Of a stretch of 37,511 nt of DNA, positions 8,164-15,602 are shown one piece after another. How positions within the stretch are numbered: position 1 is the stretch's first letter; each line of letters starts with the position of its first letter. Source of the DNA: Lachnospiraceae bacterium (GTDB lineage: Bacteria > Bacillota > Clostridia > Lachnospirales > Lachnospiraceae); the NCBI GenBank assembly GCA_016286555.1, contig JAEETA010000025.1, forward strand, positions 1 through 37,511. The letters run 5' to 3'. The translations under genes were made by a program, and so were the position numbers. A model generated the notes under the pieces. The model made no database searches, was not told the DNA's origin, and saw only the letters and a list, made by a program, of their open reading frames with translations.

Positions 8164-8169
8164 CTGATG

Positions 8170-8198
8170 ATTTTATTCCACTAAAGTGGATTTGTCAA
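8170..8198 (-). promoter_or_regulatory. liv operon promoter with palindromic spacer
   Basis: On the minus strand a perfect TTGACA (8193-8198) is separated by 17 bp from TAAAAT (8170-8175). The spacer contains a perfect 14-bp palindrome, TCCACTAAAGTGGA (8177-8190), which is a plausible operator. A repressor bound there would block polymerase directly. Confidence 0.8.
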
Positions 8199-8225
8199 AT
8201 GTATTTTTATAAAGTAAGCATGCAA

Positions 8226-8254
8226 TTCCATTTTCCCCAAAAACGCGCTATAAT
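8226..8254 (+). promoter_or_regulatory. Candidate promoter of the diguanylate cyclase gene
   Basis: A perfect TATAAT (8249-8254) is preceded at 17 bp by a poor -35 (TTCCAT, 8226-8231), so the promoter may need an activator. Transcription would start near 8261, about 54 nt before the start codon. It is divergent from the liv promoter, with about 50 bp between the two -10 boxes and the -35 regions facing each other. Confidence 0.5.
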
Positions 8255-8314
8255 GGGCCATATACGGATCCTACTTTAGGAGCGTTTCCCACCGCGCTCC
8301 GGAACGGAGATCAT

Positions 8315-9955
8315 ATGCAGAAAAAAAGCAAAGGCAAGATCGCCTATACCTTATACGCCATCATCCTGGTCCCGCTGCTCATCTTCGGACTCTTCATCCT
8401 GTTTATGGGATATTTCATGATGCAGAATGCCATGTACCGGCAGATCCAAAACGAACTCCAGAACGTGGCCCTCACCCTGGAACTCTTCCTGGAGCAGGAC
8501 TATCCCGGGGACCTCTACACTACGGAGAATGAAGCAGCACCCGGCGCCCTTCTTGTGTTCAAAGGAGATGAGGACATCACCCTGCGCTACGATCTGGTGG
8601 ACCGGATGCACGAAGCCACCGGCCTGGACATCACCCTTTTCTACAAGGACACCAGAGTCCTCACCACCCTGCGGGATAAATCCGATGTCCGCTACACCGG
8701 CTCCGGCGCCTCCACCCCCATCCTGAACGATGTGTTCAATACCGGTAAACCCGCCTATTATCACAACGCCCTCATCGAGGGAACCGACTATTGCTGTTAC
8801 TACCTGCCCCTCAGAAATTCCGACGACTCCGTCTCCGGTATGCTGGCCGTTGGCAAGCCCACCATCGAAGTCAACGCTGATGTATGGCGCACCTTCCGTC
8901 CCATGATCGTCATCGACCTGGTGCTGATGCTGGTGATCCTGTTGCTGATCTCCCACTTCACCGGAAAGCTGGGTAAGGCAGTGCAGAGTATCCACCTCTT
9001 CCTCAGTGATGCGACAAAGGAAAATCCGGACGCTGTCATGGATCCTTCCGTAGAGAAACGCGGGGACGAGCTGGGGGAGATTGCAACCGCCATTGTGGAA
9101 ATGCACAGATCCCTGCGGGATATCATGGAGATGGATCCTCTGACCCGCATCGCAAACCGCCGCAGCGCAGACCGGAAGATGAAGAAGCTGATGGTCTCCT
9201 CCCGTTCCAAGGGCATTCCCCTTTCCCTGTCCATCGGCGATATCGACTTCTTCAAGAAAGTCAATGACACCTACGGACATGACATGGGCGACCTGGTGCT
9301 CCGGAGCGTGGCGGACTGCCTGACAGAGCATGTGAAGGACAGCGGCTTCGTGGCCAGATGGGGCGGCGAGGAGTTCCTCCTGGTCTTCTACAACAGTGAT
9401 CTGGAGGAAGCACGGGCAGCTCTGGAGAAGCTTCGCAAAGATGTGGAGGATCTCCTGATCCGGTCCGATGATCTGACCATCGATGTGACCATGAGCTTCG
9501 GTGTCACCCTTTGGGACGGCACCCAGAGCTTTGACGATCTGGTGAAAAAAGCGGACGAACTCCTCTACTATGCGAAGGAACACGGCCGTAACAGAGTCGT
9601 TCACCTGCTGCCCGGCGAGGAAGCACCTGTTCCTCCCGCTCCCGGTGAAAACGGTCCCACCGAGATCCTGGAACTGGATCCCGAGGAAGCGGATTCCATT
9701 CTGAGCACAAAACCAAGACCGTCCAAAGCTGCTGAGGATTCCGAACCCACAGACGACGAATCAGCAGTGGAAACCGCCGAGGAAGGCGCAACTGAAGTAG
9801 CTGCTGAAGAAGCACCCACAGAGGATGCGGGCGACGAACCCGTCTACGACCTGGAGGACGTCATCGATGTAGACGATTCCGACGAACCCGACGCCGATCC
9901 GGATCCCGATGATCCCTACAGCGACGAAGAGGCTGAGGAGGATGAATATCTCTGA
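8315..9955 (+). CDS. Membrane-bound GGDEF diguanylate cyclase with acidic C-terminal tail
   Basis: This protein would make cyclic di-GMP from two GTP. It has 546 residues. A basic N-terminus and TM1 (about 11-37) are followed by an extracellular sensor of about 155 residues that looks like a single Cache domain (TGKPAYYHNALIEGTDY, then SGMLAVGKP), TM2 (about 196-213), a linker, and a GGDEF domain (about 270-430). The domain has DPLTRIANRR, metal-binding GDID (309-311 region) and an active-site GGEEF (350-354), so it is probably active. The usual RxxD inhibitory site before the active site is replaced by KDSG, so product inhibition at that site is unlikely. Residues 436-546 form an Asp/Glu/Pro/Ala-rich low-complexity tail of unknown role. 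The start ATG has a GGAG site eight bases upstream. It is divergent from liv. Confidence 0.93.
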   Translation: MQKKSKGKIAYTLYAIILVPLLIFGLFILFMGYFMMQNAMYRQIQNELQNVALTLELFLEQDYPGDLYTTENEAAPGALLVFKGDEDITLRYDLVDRMHEATGLDITLFYKDTRVLTTLRDKSDVRYTGSGASTPILNDVFNTGKPAYYHNALIEGTDYCCYYLPLRNSDDSVSGMLAVGKPTIEVNADVWRTFRPMIVIDLVLMLVILLLISHFTGKLGKAVQSIHLFLSDATKENPDAVMDPSVEKRGDELGEIATAIVEMHRSLRDIMEMDPLTRIANRRSADRKMKKLMVSSRSKGIPLSLSIGDIDFFKKVNDTYGHDMGDLVLRSVADCLTEHVKDSGFVARWGGEEFLLVFYNSDLEEARAALEKLRKDVEDLLIRSDDLTIDVTMSFGVTLWDGTQSFDDLVKKADELLYYAKEHGRNRVVHLLPGEEAPVPPAPGENGPTEILELDPEEADSILSTKPRPSKAAEDSEPTDDESAVETAEEGATEVAAEEAPTEDAGDEPVYDLEDVIDVDDSDEPDADPDPDDPYSDEEAEEDEYL

Positions 9956-9982
9956 CACAGCAACATCATAGAAATGTAAACA

Positions 9983-10016
9983 CCCCGACAGTGATCACAC
10001 TGCCGGGGCGTTTTTT
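9983..10016 (+). terminator. Rho-independent terminator after the diguanylate cyclase
   Basis: CCCCGACAGTG and CACTGCCGGGG form an 11-bp stem with one mismatch around a 4-nt loop, followed by GCG and TTTTTT. It separates the plus-strand gene from the convergent GH36 gene and may also act weakly on the other strand. Confidence 0.88.
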
Positions 10017-10052
10017 CGTCCTGTTTATCTGTCTGTTGTTTGATCCGTTTCT

Positions 10053-12503
10053 TTATTCGCTCTTCGAACCGTTCTGATTCTGCGCTTCCATGAAATAGAT
10101 CCGGGAGCCGAAATCCTGGAAGTAACGGACCTCCTCGTTGTATCCGGTGCCGCCGAAGGACTGCTTCAGGTGCACGCCGCCGTACATGAGGGAATCTCCG
10201 CTGACCAGCACATCCTCCGTCTCTCCGTCCATCTTTACAAAGTGTGCCGCAATATCCATCAGCAGGCTGTCCTGCTTCACATGGATGGGGGACGCGGTAT
10301 TGATCAGGTCGCCGAAGTTTCGGATATCGATCTTTAACTTCCGGTTGCTGAAACGGTAGATCTGGTCCTCCCGCAGGCCTCTTGCAAAATAAGTATGGAA
10401 AGTGCTGTTGGGCACTGCCAGCTTCTGCATCAGGAAGCCCACAGCCCTCCGCTGATCGTGGGAGACGCAGGTCCACTCCGTCAGATTGCCGGCATCCCCG
10501 CCGATGGGCGCATTGCCCGCGCAGGCCAGATTTCCCTGCTGCATGCCGGCAAAACTCCTTCCGCGATAGAAAGTGCCCCACTGCAGCACATCCCGCCACT
10601 CCTTGTAGAGTGCGATCTGTGCCTTCACCGCCAGGAGCTCCTCTTTTTTCATATCCACGAAATTGCACTCAAAACCGCAGACACCGAAGGCCGCCACATT
10701 AAAGCGGGTCTCCAGGGGCGTGGTGCGAAGGGTCTGATGGTTGGGGCAGGCAGAGACATGGGCCGTCACCACCGACATGGGATAGCCGTAGCTGTAGCCC
10801 GTCTGGATGGACGCACGGCACAGAGCATCCGTATCGTCACTGGCCCAGATCTGAGGGAAGTAACACAGGATTCCCAGGTCGAAGCGGTTGCCGCCTGCTG
10901 CGCAGCCTTCGAAAAGGATGTGGGGGAAGCGCTCCGTCAGAGTCTTCATCACGCGGTAAAGACCGATCATATAGCGGTGTGCCACCTCACCCTGTCGCTC
11001 CGGTGGAAGGGCCCGGGAATAGCAGTCGGAGAAGGGTCTGTTCATGTCCCACTTCACATAGGTGATCTCCGCGGAGGAAAAGACCTCCGTCATTTTGTCG
11101 ATGATAAAGTCCTGCACCTCGGTTCTGGTGAGATCCAGGATTCGCTGGTTCCGTCCCTCGGAATGAGGCTTCTCCGGGATCTCCAGGGTCCAGTCGGGAT
11201 GTGCACGGTACAGGTCACTGTCCGTATTCACCATCTCCGGCTCCACCCAGATGCCGAAGTCCAGTCCGTTGGCACGGATCTTCTTGCACAGGCCGTCCAG
11301 ACCTCCGGGAAGTTTTTTCTTATTCACGTCCCAGTCGCCCAGGGAGGAATTGTCCGCATCCCGCTTTCCGAACCAGCCGTCGTCCATGACAAAGAGCTCG
11401 ATGCCCACATCCTTGCCGGCTTTCGCCAGACGCAGGAGTTTGTTTTCATCGATGTCGAAATAAGCGGCCTCCCAGGAATTCAGCAGTACCGGACGGGTCT
11501 TGTATTTCCATTCCCCGCGCACGATGTGCTCCCGAACGAAATGATGCATCCGGACGCTCATACCGTTAAAGCCTTCATGAGAACAGGTCATGACCGCCTC
11601 GGGCGCCTCGAAATCCTCTCCCGGCGCCAGCTGCCAGTCAAAGCCCTGAGGGTTGATCCCTGCCAGGAAATGGGTCTTGCCGTAGGCATTCACCTCCACG
11701 GACTCGTAGTGATTGCCGCTGTAGATCAGATTGATGCCGTAGCAATCTCCCGCATCCTCCGTGGTGTGGGGACCGGAAAGCATGACAAAGGGATTTGCCC
11801 TGCTGGAGGAGGAACCGAAATTGCTCTGGTTCACCAGCCGTCCAGCGGAGATGAGTTTGTCATCCCGCTGCATTTCCCGGGCCCAGGAACCGTGGAAGGT
11901 GGTAAAGACATAGCCCGGCATATCAAAGTCCAGCTGGGTGCTCATGAGGCGCAGGATATGCACGGTCTCATCGCTTTCATTGATGAGACGGGCGCTGCGG
12001 GTGATGACATCACAGTCCTCGTAGACGTAGTAGTGAAGCTCCAGCTTCAGCTTGTAGGAACGATCCTCGAAATATACCACCAGGTGCTCGGTCACATCCG
12101 CGTCATCCACGGAGCCGGGCAAGGTGCGAAAGGCTTCCTTTCCGGTGCGCTTCTCCGCTCCCAGGAAGACGAAGTCCGAAGTCCTGCTGCCGTCTGCATG
12201 AACGATCTCCACAAAGGGATCCCGGAAGTCTCCCTTGCCTCCCGCAGACAGTTCCAGCCGGATCTCCTCCAGGGTGTACTGCGGATGCTCCGGATCGTAC
12301 TGGATGCAGTTCCCGGGCTGGAAGGCGTGCTTCTCCGTCAGGCTGTCCAGAGCCTCCGCCGTGGGTTCCTTCCCGTTCAAGGGGAAGTGGAGCTTCCGTC
12401 CGTAGTAGAGGTGCTCCGGCTGCCCCGTTGGCAGGATCCGGAAGGCGTAGGTGGTATTTGCGGTCTCCAGAATGAAACGGTCCTTCTCGATGATGTAGAT
12501 CAT
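10053..12503 (-). CDS. GH36 alpha-galactosidase (cytoplasmic)
   Basis: This enzyme hydrolyses terminal alpha-galactosyl residues, for example in melibiose, raffinose or galactosylglycerol glycosides. It has 816 residues and no signal peptide. The N-terminal beta-supersandwich runs to about residue 330, and the TIM barrel starts at RPVLLNSWEAAYFD. The nucleophile is Asp486 in YVKWDMNR. The acid/base is the first Asp (556) of ASDDTDA, 70 residues later, the same spacing as in Geobacillus AgaA and E. coli RafA. FVMDDGWFG and GIWVEPEMVN are further family motifs. It is about 80 residues longer than most bacterial GH36 enzymes. GGAGAGG lies upstream of ATG 12501-12503. It is the last gene of the TetR operon, after a hairpin that may reduce its expression. 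Confidence 0.95.
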   Translation of the reverse strand: MIYIIEKDRFILETANTTYAFRILPTGQPEHLYYGRKLHFPLNGKEPTAEALDSLTEKHAFQPGNCIQYDPEHPQYTLEEIRLELSAGGKGDFRDPFVEIVHADGSRTSDFVFLGAEKRTGKEAFRTLPGSVDDADVTEHLVVYFEDRSYKLKLELHYYVYEDCDVITRSARLINESDETVHILRLMSTQLDFDMPGYVFTTFHGSWAREMQRDDKLISAGRLVNQSNFGSSSSRANPFVMLSGPHTTEDAGDCYGINLIYSGNHYESVEVNAYGKTHFLAGINPQGFDWQLAPGEDFEAPEAVMTCSHEGFNGMSVRMHHFVREHIVRGEWKYKTRPVLLNSWEAAYFDIDENKLLRLAKAGKDVGIELFVMDDGWFGKRDADNSSLGDWDVNKKKLPGGLDGLCKKIRANGLDFGIWVEPEMVNTDSDLYRAHPDWTLEIPEKPHSEGRNQRILDLTRTEVQDFIIDKMTEVFSSAEITYVKWDMNRPFSDCYSRALPPERQGEVAHRYMIGLYRVMKTLTERFPHILFEGCAAGGNRFDLGILCYFPQIWASDDTDALCRASIQTGYSYGYPMSVVTAHVSACPNHQTLRTTPLETRFNVAAFGVCGFECNFVDMKKEELLAVKAQIALYKEWRDVLQWGTFYRGRSFAGMQQGNLACAGNAPIGGDAGNLTEWTCVSHDQRRAVGFLMQKLAVPNSTFHTYFARGLREDQIYRFSNRKLKIDIRNFGDLINTASPIHVKQDSLLMDIAAHFVKMDGETEDVLVSGDSLMYGGVHLKQSFGGTGYNEEVRYFQDFGSRIYFMEAQNQNGSKSE

Positions 12504-12551
12504 AGTGTCCCTCTCCGTAATGTGCGTTGAAAAACCTGCTGCGCTACAAGA

Positions 12552-12594
12552 AACAGGCCCATCGGCACTGTACCGACCGGCCTGTTTTTATTTT
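12552..12594. terminator. Intercistronic hairpin between the GPH symporter and GH36 genes
   Basis: ACAGGCC (12553-12559) pairs with GGCCTGT (12579-12585), and CGG pairs with CCG inside. Read on plus it is followed by TTTTTATTTT (12585-12594), a strong terminator shape although no plus-strand gene ends here. Read on minus, the operon direction, it is followed only by TTTCTTGT, so it would be a weak terminator or a message stabiliser. Confidence 0.55.
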
Positions 12595-12623
12595 ATCATA
12601 TTTTGCCGCAGATGCGGGCAGGA

Positions 12624-14054
12624 TCAAGCTTCGCCTTTGAGCTGTTTCGAGATCTCCTCGATCTTCTCATCCGTTAAGATGTACTTCTTGCGGAACCAGA
12701 AGAATGCCAGGATGAGTCCTGCGATGGGGATCAGGGTCATGACCATGCGAAGGCCGGTCTTGGAAGCCTGTGCCACATTCAGGGACAGATCCATGGCCTG
12801 CTCCGCCTCGGTGGTAGCTTCCGCGCTGAGGTGGAAGGCCTGAAGTGCCAGGGAAGCGATGAAGGCTGCCACACCGGAAGCCAGCTTCACCACGAAGGTC
12901 TGCATGGAGAAAATGACACTCTCGTCACGTCTGTGATTTTTCAGATCACCGTAGTCCACGGTGTTTGCCAGGAAGACGGTGATCAGGACATTGTTCATAC
13001 CGCTGGCAGCCATAATGAGGACGCCGGGGATCAGGAGGAGCACCAGGCTGTTCAGACCTAAGGTGGACAGGAGGAGCAGCACCAGGTAGCCGAGCACGGA
13101 CATGCCCAGACCGATGTAGAAGATCTGGATGTTGTTGAATGCTTTTCTCATGAGGGGATAGAGCGCCATCATGGAGAGGATCTGCACGGCGCCGCCCACC
13201 ATGTTGAAGACGGTGTAATTGCCGTACCATGCCACGCCGCCCAGATCATACTTGAAGAAGTAGATCAGCAGGTTGGAGGTGATGTACATGGCGGTGTTCA
13301 CCAGCACGATGGTCAGGACGATGGCCATGGCCTGATCGTTCTGCACCAGTGCCTTGAACATGTCTCCCACGGAGGCGGTCTTCATATCCACGGAGGAGTT
13401 CTCCTTCACCACCAGGCAGGTGACCACGGTAAATGCGATAAAGAGAATGGCGATGACCAGGGAGAACCACTTGAAGCCGGTGCGCTCGATGAGGTAAGCG
13501 CCTGCATCGGCAGGGGCAAACGCTCTGCCCAGGCCCTGCACGGCCAGCATGGTAAAGATGGTCACGATGGCGGAGCCCACACCTGCGCAGGATCTGGCCA
13601 GGGTGGTGAGCCCCTCTCTCTCCTTACCGCCCTTGGTGAAGGCAGGGATCATGGACCAGTAGGGGATGTCCATCATGGTGTAGGTCACGCCCCAGAGGAT
13701 GTAGAACACAGCAGCGTATGCCACCAGGCCGCTGCCGGACAGGTCCGTGGGCGCTGCAAACATAAGGAACAGGATCACTGCGTTGGTCAGGGTACCGATC
13801 ATGAGCCAGGGGCGGAATTTGCCCCATTTGGTCTTGGTCTTGGCGACGATGACGCCCATGATGGGATCATTAAAGGCGTCAAAGATCCGGGCCACCAGCA
13901 GGATGATACCCATGGCCACAGCGCTGACCCCCAGGATATCCTGGTAGTAGTACAGGATGTAGCTGGCACTGAGCATGTACACCATATCCTTTCCGACGGC
14001 GCCCAGGCCATAGGCCGCTTTTTCTTTTACGGACAGTTGTTTCTTTTCACTCAT
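12624..14054 (-). CDS. GPH-family sugar:cation symporter (MelB-like)
   Basis: This inner-membrane transporter has 476 residues and about 12 membrane helices, in the glycoside-pentoside-hexuronide:cation symporter family. Landmarks are the N-terminal KEKAAYGLGAVGKDMVY, DAFNDPIMG in helix II with the cation-binding acidic residues, and KWGKFRPW in the loop after it. The family moves galactosides such as melibiose or lactose, or glucuronides, with Na+ or H+. In this operon it would feed the GH36 and GH2 enzymes; the exact substrate is inferred only from context. A GGAGG site lies eight bases before ATG 14052-14054. Confidence 0.93.
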   Translation of the reverse strand: MSEKKQLSVKEKAAYGLGAVGKDMVYMLSASYILYYYQDILGVSAVAMGIILLVARIFDAFNDPIMGVIVAKTKTKWGKFRPWLMIGTLTNAVILFLMFAAPTDLSGSGLVAYAAVFYILWGVTYTMMDIPYWSMIPAFTKGGKEREGLTTLARSCAGVGSAIVTIFTMLAVQGLGRAFAPADAGAYLIERTGFKWFSLVIAILFIAFTVVTCLVVKENSSVDMKTASVGDMFKALVQNDQAMAIVLTIVLVNTAMYITSNLLIYFFKYDLGGVAWYGNYTVFNMVGGAVQILSMMALYPLMRKAFNNIQIFYIGLGMSVLGYLVLLLLSTLGLNSLVLLLIPGVLIMAASGMNNVLITVFLANTVDYGDLKNHRRDESVIFSMQTFVVKLASGVAAFIASLALQAFHLSAEATTEAEQAMDLSLNVAQASKTGLRMVMTLIPIAGLILAFFWFRKKYILTDEKIEEISKQLKGEA

Positions 14055-14089
14055 TTCGTTTTCCTCCGTTATCTACCCGATGTTATATC

Positions 14090-15589
14090 TTAACGAGCTT
14101 TTTTCAGTCCCATGGCGATCTCTACTACCCGATATGCCCCGTCGTAGAGCCCCTGCGCCTTGTTTGCCACAATGTTGTCGCACATGTCCGGCAAAAGAGA
14201 AGGACTGTTCAGGAACAGATCCACCATCTGCAGCGTGTGAGGGATGTCTCTGCACTCCAGGGTGCCGTCTCCCATTTCCGCCGCGTGGATGGCACCCCAC
14301 ATCTCGTGCTTTCCGACTCTGCGGATGAAGAGCTTCGGGATGGGGTAAAATGCCAGCTCGCTGGGCTTGGTCACCAGCACGTCCGCGCTGCGCATCAAAA
14401 GGTTGGTGCAATACACCGCTTCAAAAATATTCTGATGCCAGAAGCCGTGGATGCCGGTGACATTTGTGTCAGGATTCAGGGCATCCGCGGCGAATCTCTC
14501 CGTGTCCGCCCAGTCTCCCATATGCTCCGTGGAAAGGGCCTTCATCTCCGGGATCTCGGAGAGCAGTGCGTCCCAGACATTGCGGTAATCGCCCACATTC
14601 ACATACAGGGCTGCCCTGCCTTCCCGGATCTTCGGAAGCAGATCCCGGATGATGGCTGCGAAGATCTCCTTCTGTGCCCCGGCGCCGCCGATGGTGAGAA
14701 GGAACCGCATGGGCGCGCCGGAATCCTTCCGAGCTTTCCTTGCTGCGCAGTCCGCTTCGATGCCCGTCACCAGCTCATGATCGATGTAGTGGCCGGTGTA
14801 TGCCAGGCTCTCCTCCGGCATGGGCTTACAGACACGCTCCTTGTCCATGCCGTTGCAGATGCGGTAGCCCAGGTAGGCGTTGCGGCACTGCACCGTATGG
14901 ACGGCCCCTTCCGCAAAATGCAAGGCCATGGGCCAGTTGTCGGGAATGGCATTTACCACATATTTCATGCCGGCGTGAAGGGCTGCCTGGGCAGGCCATA
15001 CATGGGTGCCCACCAGGGGGATGTCCTTGGGGACATTCCGGAAAACGGGAGCCATGAGCTCGGCATTTTTCTGATCCGCCGCATTGTAGCTTAAGGCACG
15101 GAAGCCTTCGTAATTCATGGGTTCCCACACCAGGCGGTTAAAGATGGGATTTTTGGAGAGACGGGAACCTAAGCTGTATAGATCATTCTGGGCGCCGATG
15201 ACCTTGGTGCAGGTGGTCTCCCCGTAGGAGTTTAAGTCCATCCAGTAAGGGATGAACCCCATGGAGTGGGCCGCGGAGGCGATGGCCATGGAAATGCGGT
15301 AGTGGCCGAAGCCCATGCGGATGTTTCCCACGATGATGCCCTTTTCCGTGTCAAAGGTGCCGGAAGGGGTGGTACCGGGGACATAGTGGGCGTTGGTTTC
15401 GGGCTTTCCCACCAGGACGTTCTGTACCCCCAGGCTCTTGCCGATGTAGGGGTTTTCGTCGATGGCTACCGGGTAATCCGCGCCGGAGTCATCACCGAAC
15501 TTCCGGATGTATTTTTGTTTGGAGCGCTCCGCTTTGCGGACCACTTTCTCCGGCATCTCATTGCCGAAGATCACTTTCGATCTTTCCAA
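14090..15589 (-). CDS. GT-B-fold glycosyltransferase-like protein of unknown function
   Basis: This protein of about 499 residues has no signal peptide or membrane segment. It resembles the MurG / MGDG-synthase (GT28-like) organisation. An N-terminal loop VGNIRMGFGHYRISMAIASA (about 87-106) recalls the GxGH loop of those enzymes. RFLLTIGGAGAQKE (about 295-308) opens the second Rossmann half. SADVLVTKPSELAFYPIPKL (about 401-420) occupies the place of the sugar-nucleotide site. These are resemblances, not identities, and its reaction is unknown. It is likely to start at TTG 15587-15589, because AAGGAGG lies eight bases upstream. The TTG six bases earlier is only two bases from that site. It sits between GH2 and the symporter gene, with its ribosome binding site overlapping the GH2 stop. 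Confidence 0.7.
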   Translation of the reverse strand: MERSKVIFGNEMPEKVVRKAERSKQKYIRKFGDDSGADYPVAIDENPYIGKSLGVQNVLVGKPETNAHYVPGTTPSGTFDTEKGIIVGNIRMGFGHYRISMAIASAAHSMGFIPYWMDLNSYGETTCTKVIGAQNDLYSLGSRLSKNPIFNRLVWEPMNYEGFRALSYNAADQKNAELMAPVFRNVPKDIPLVGTHVWPAQAALHAGMKYVVNAIPDNWPMALHFAEGAVHTVQCRNAYLGYRICNGMDKERVCKPMPEESLAYTGHYIDHELVTGIEADCAARKARKDSGAPMRFLLTIGGAGAQKEIFAAIIRDLLPKIREGRAALYVNVGDYRNVWDALLSEIPEMKALSTEHMGDWADTERFAADALNPDTNVTGIHGFWHQNIFEAVYCTNLLMRSADVLVTKPSELAFYPIPKLFIRRVGKHEMWGAIHAAEMGDGTLECRDIPHTLQMVDLFLNSPSLLPDMCDNIVANKAQGLYDGAYRVVEIAMGLKKAR

Positions 15590-15602
15590 TTGCAACTCCT
15601 CC

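Noticed and set aside
8351-9604. Minus-strand open frame (417 codons) opposite the GGDEF gene
   Set aside because: The plus strand encodes a complete two-TM Cache-GGDEF protein with promoter and terminator; the antisense frame is a codon-bias artefact.
10395-12530. Long plus-strand open frame (711 codons) opposite the GH36 gene
   Set aside because: It mirrors a high-GC gene with clear catalytic motifs on the other strand, its translation is rich in His, Gly and Gln with no domain, and it has no ribosome binding site. It is a shadow frame.
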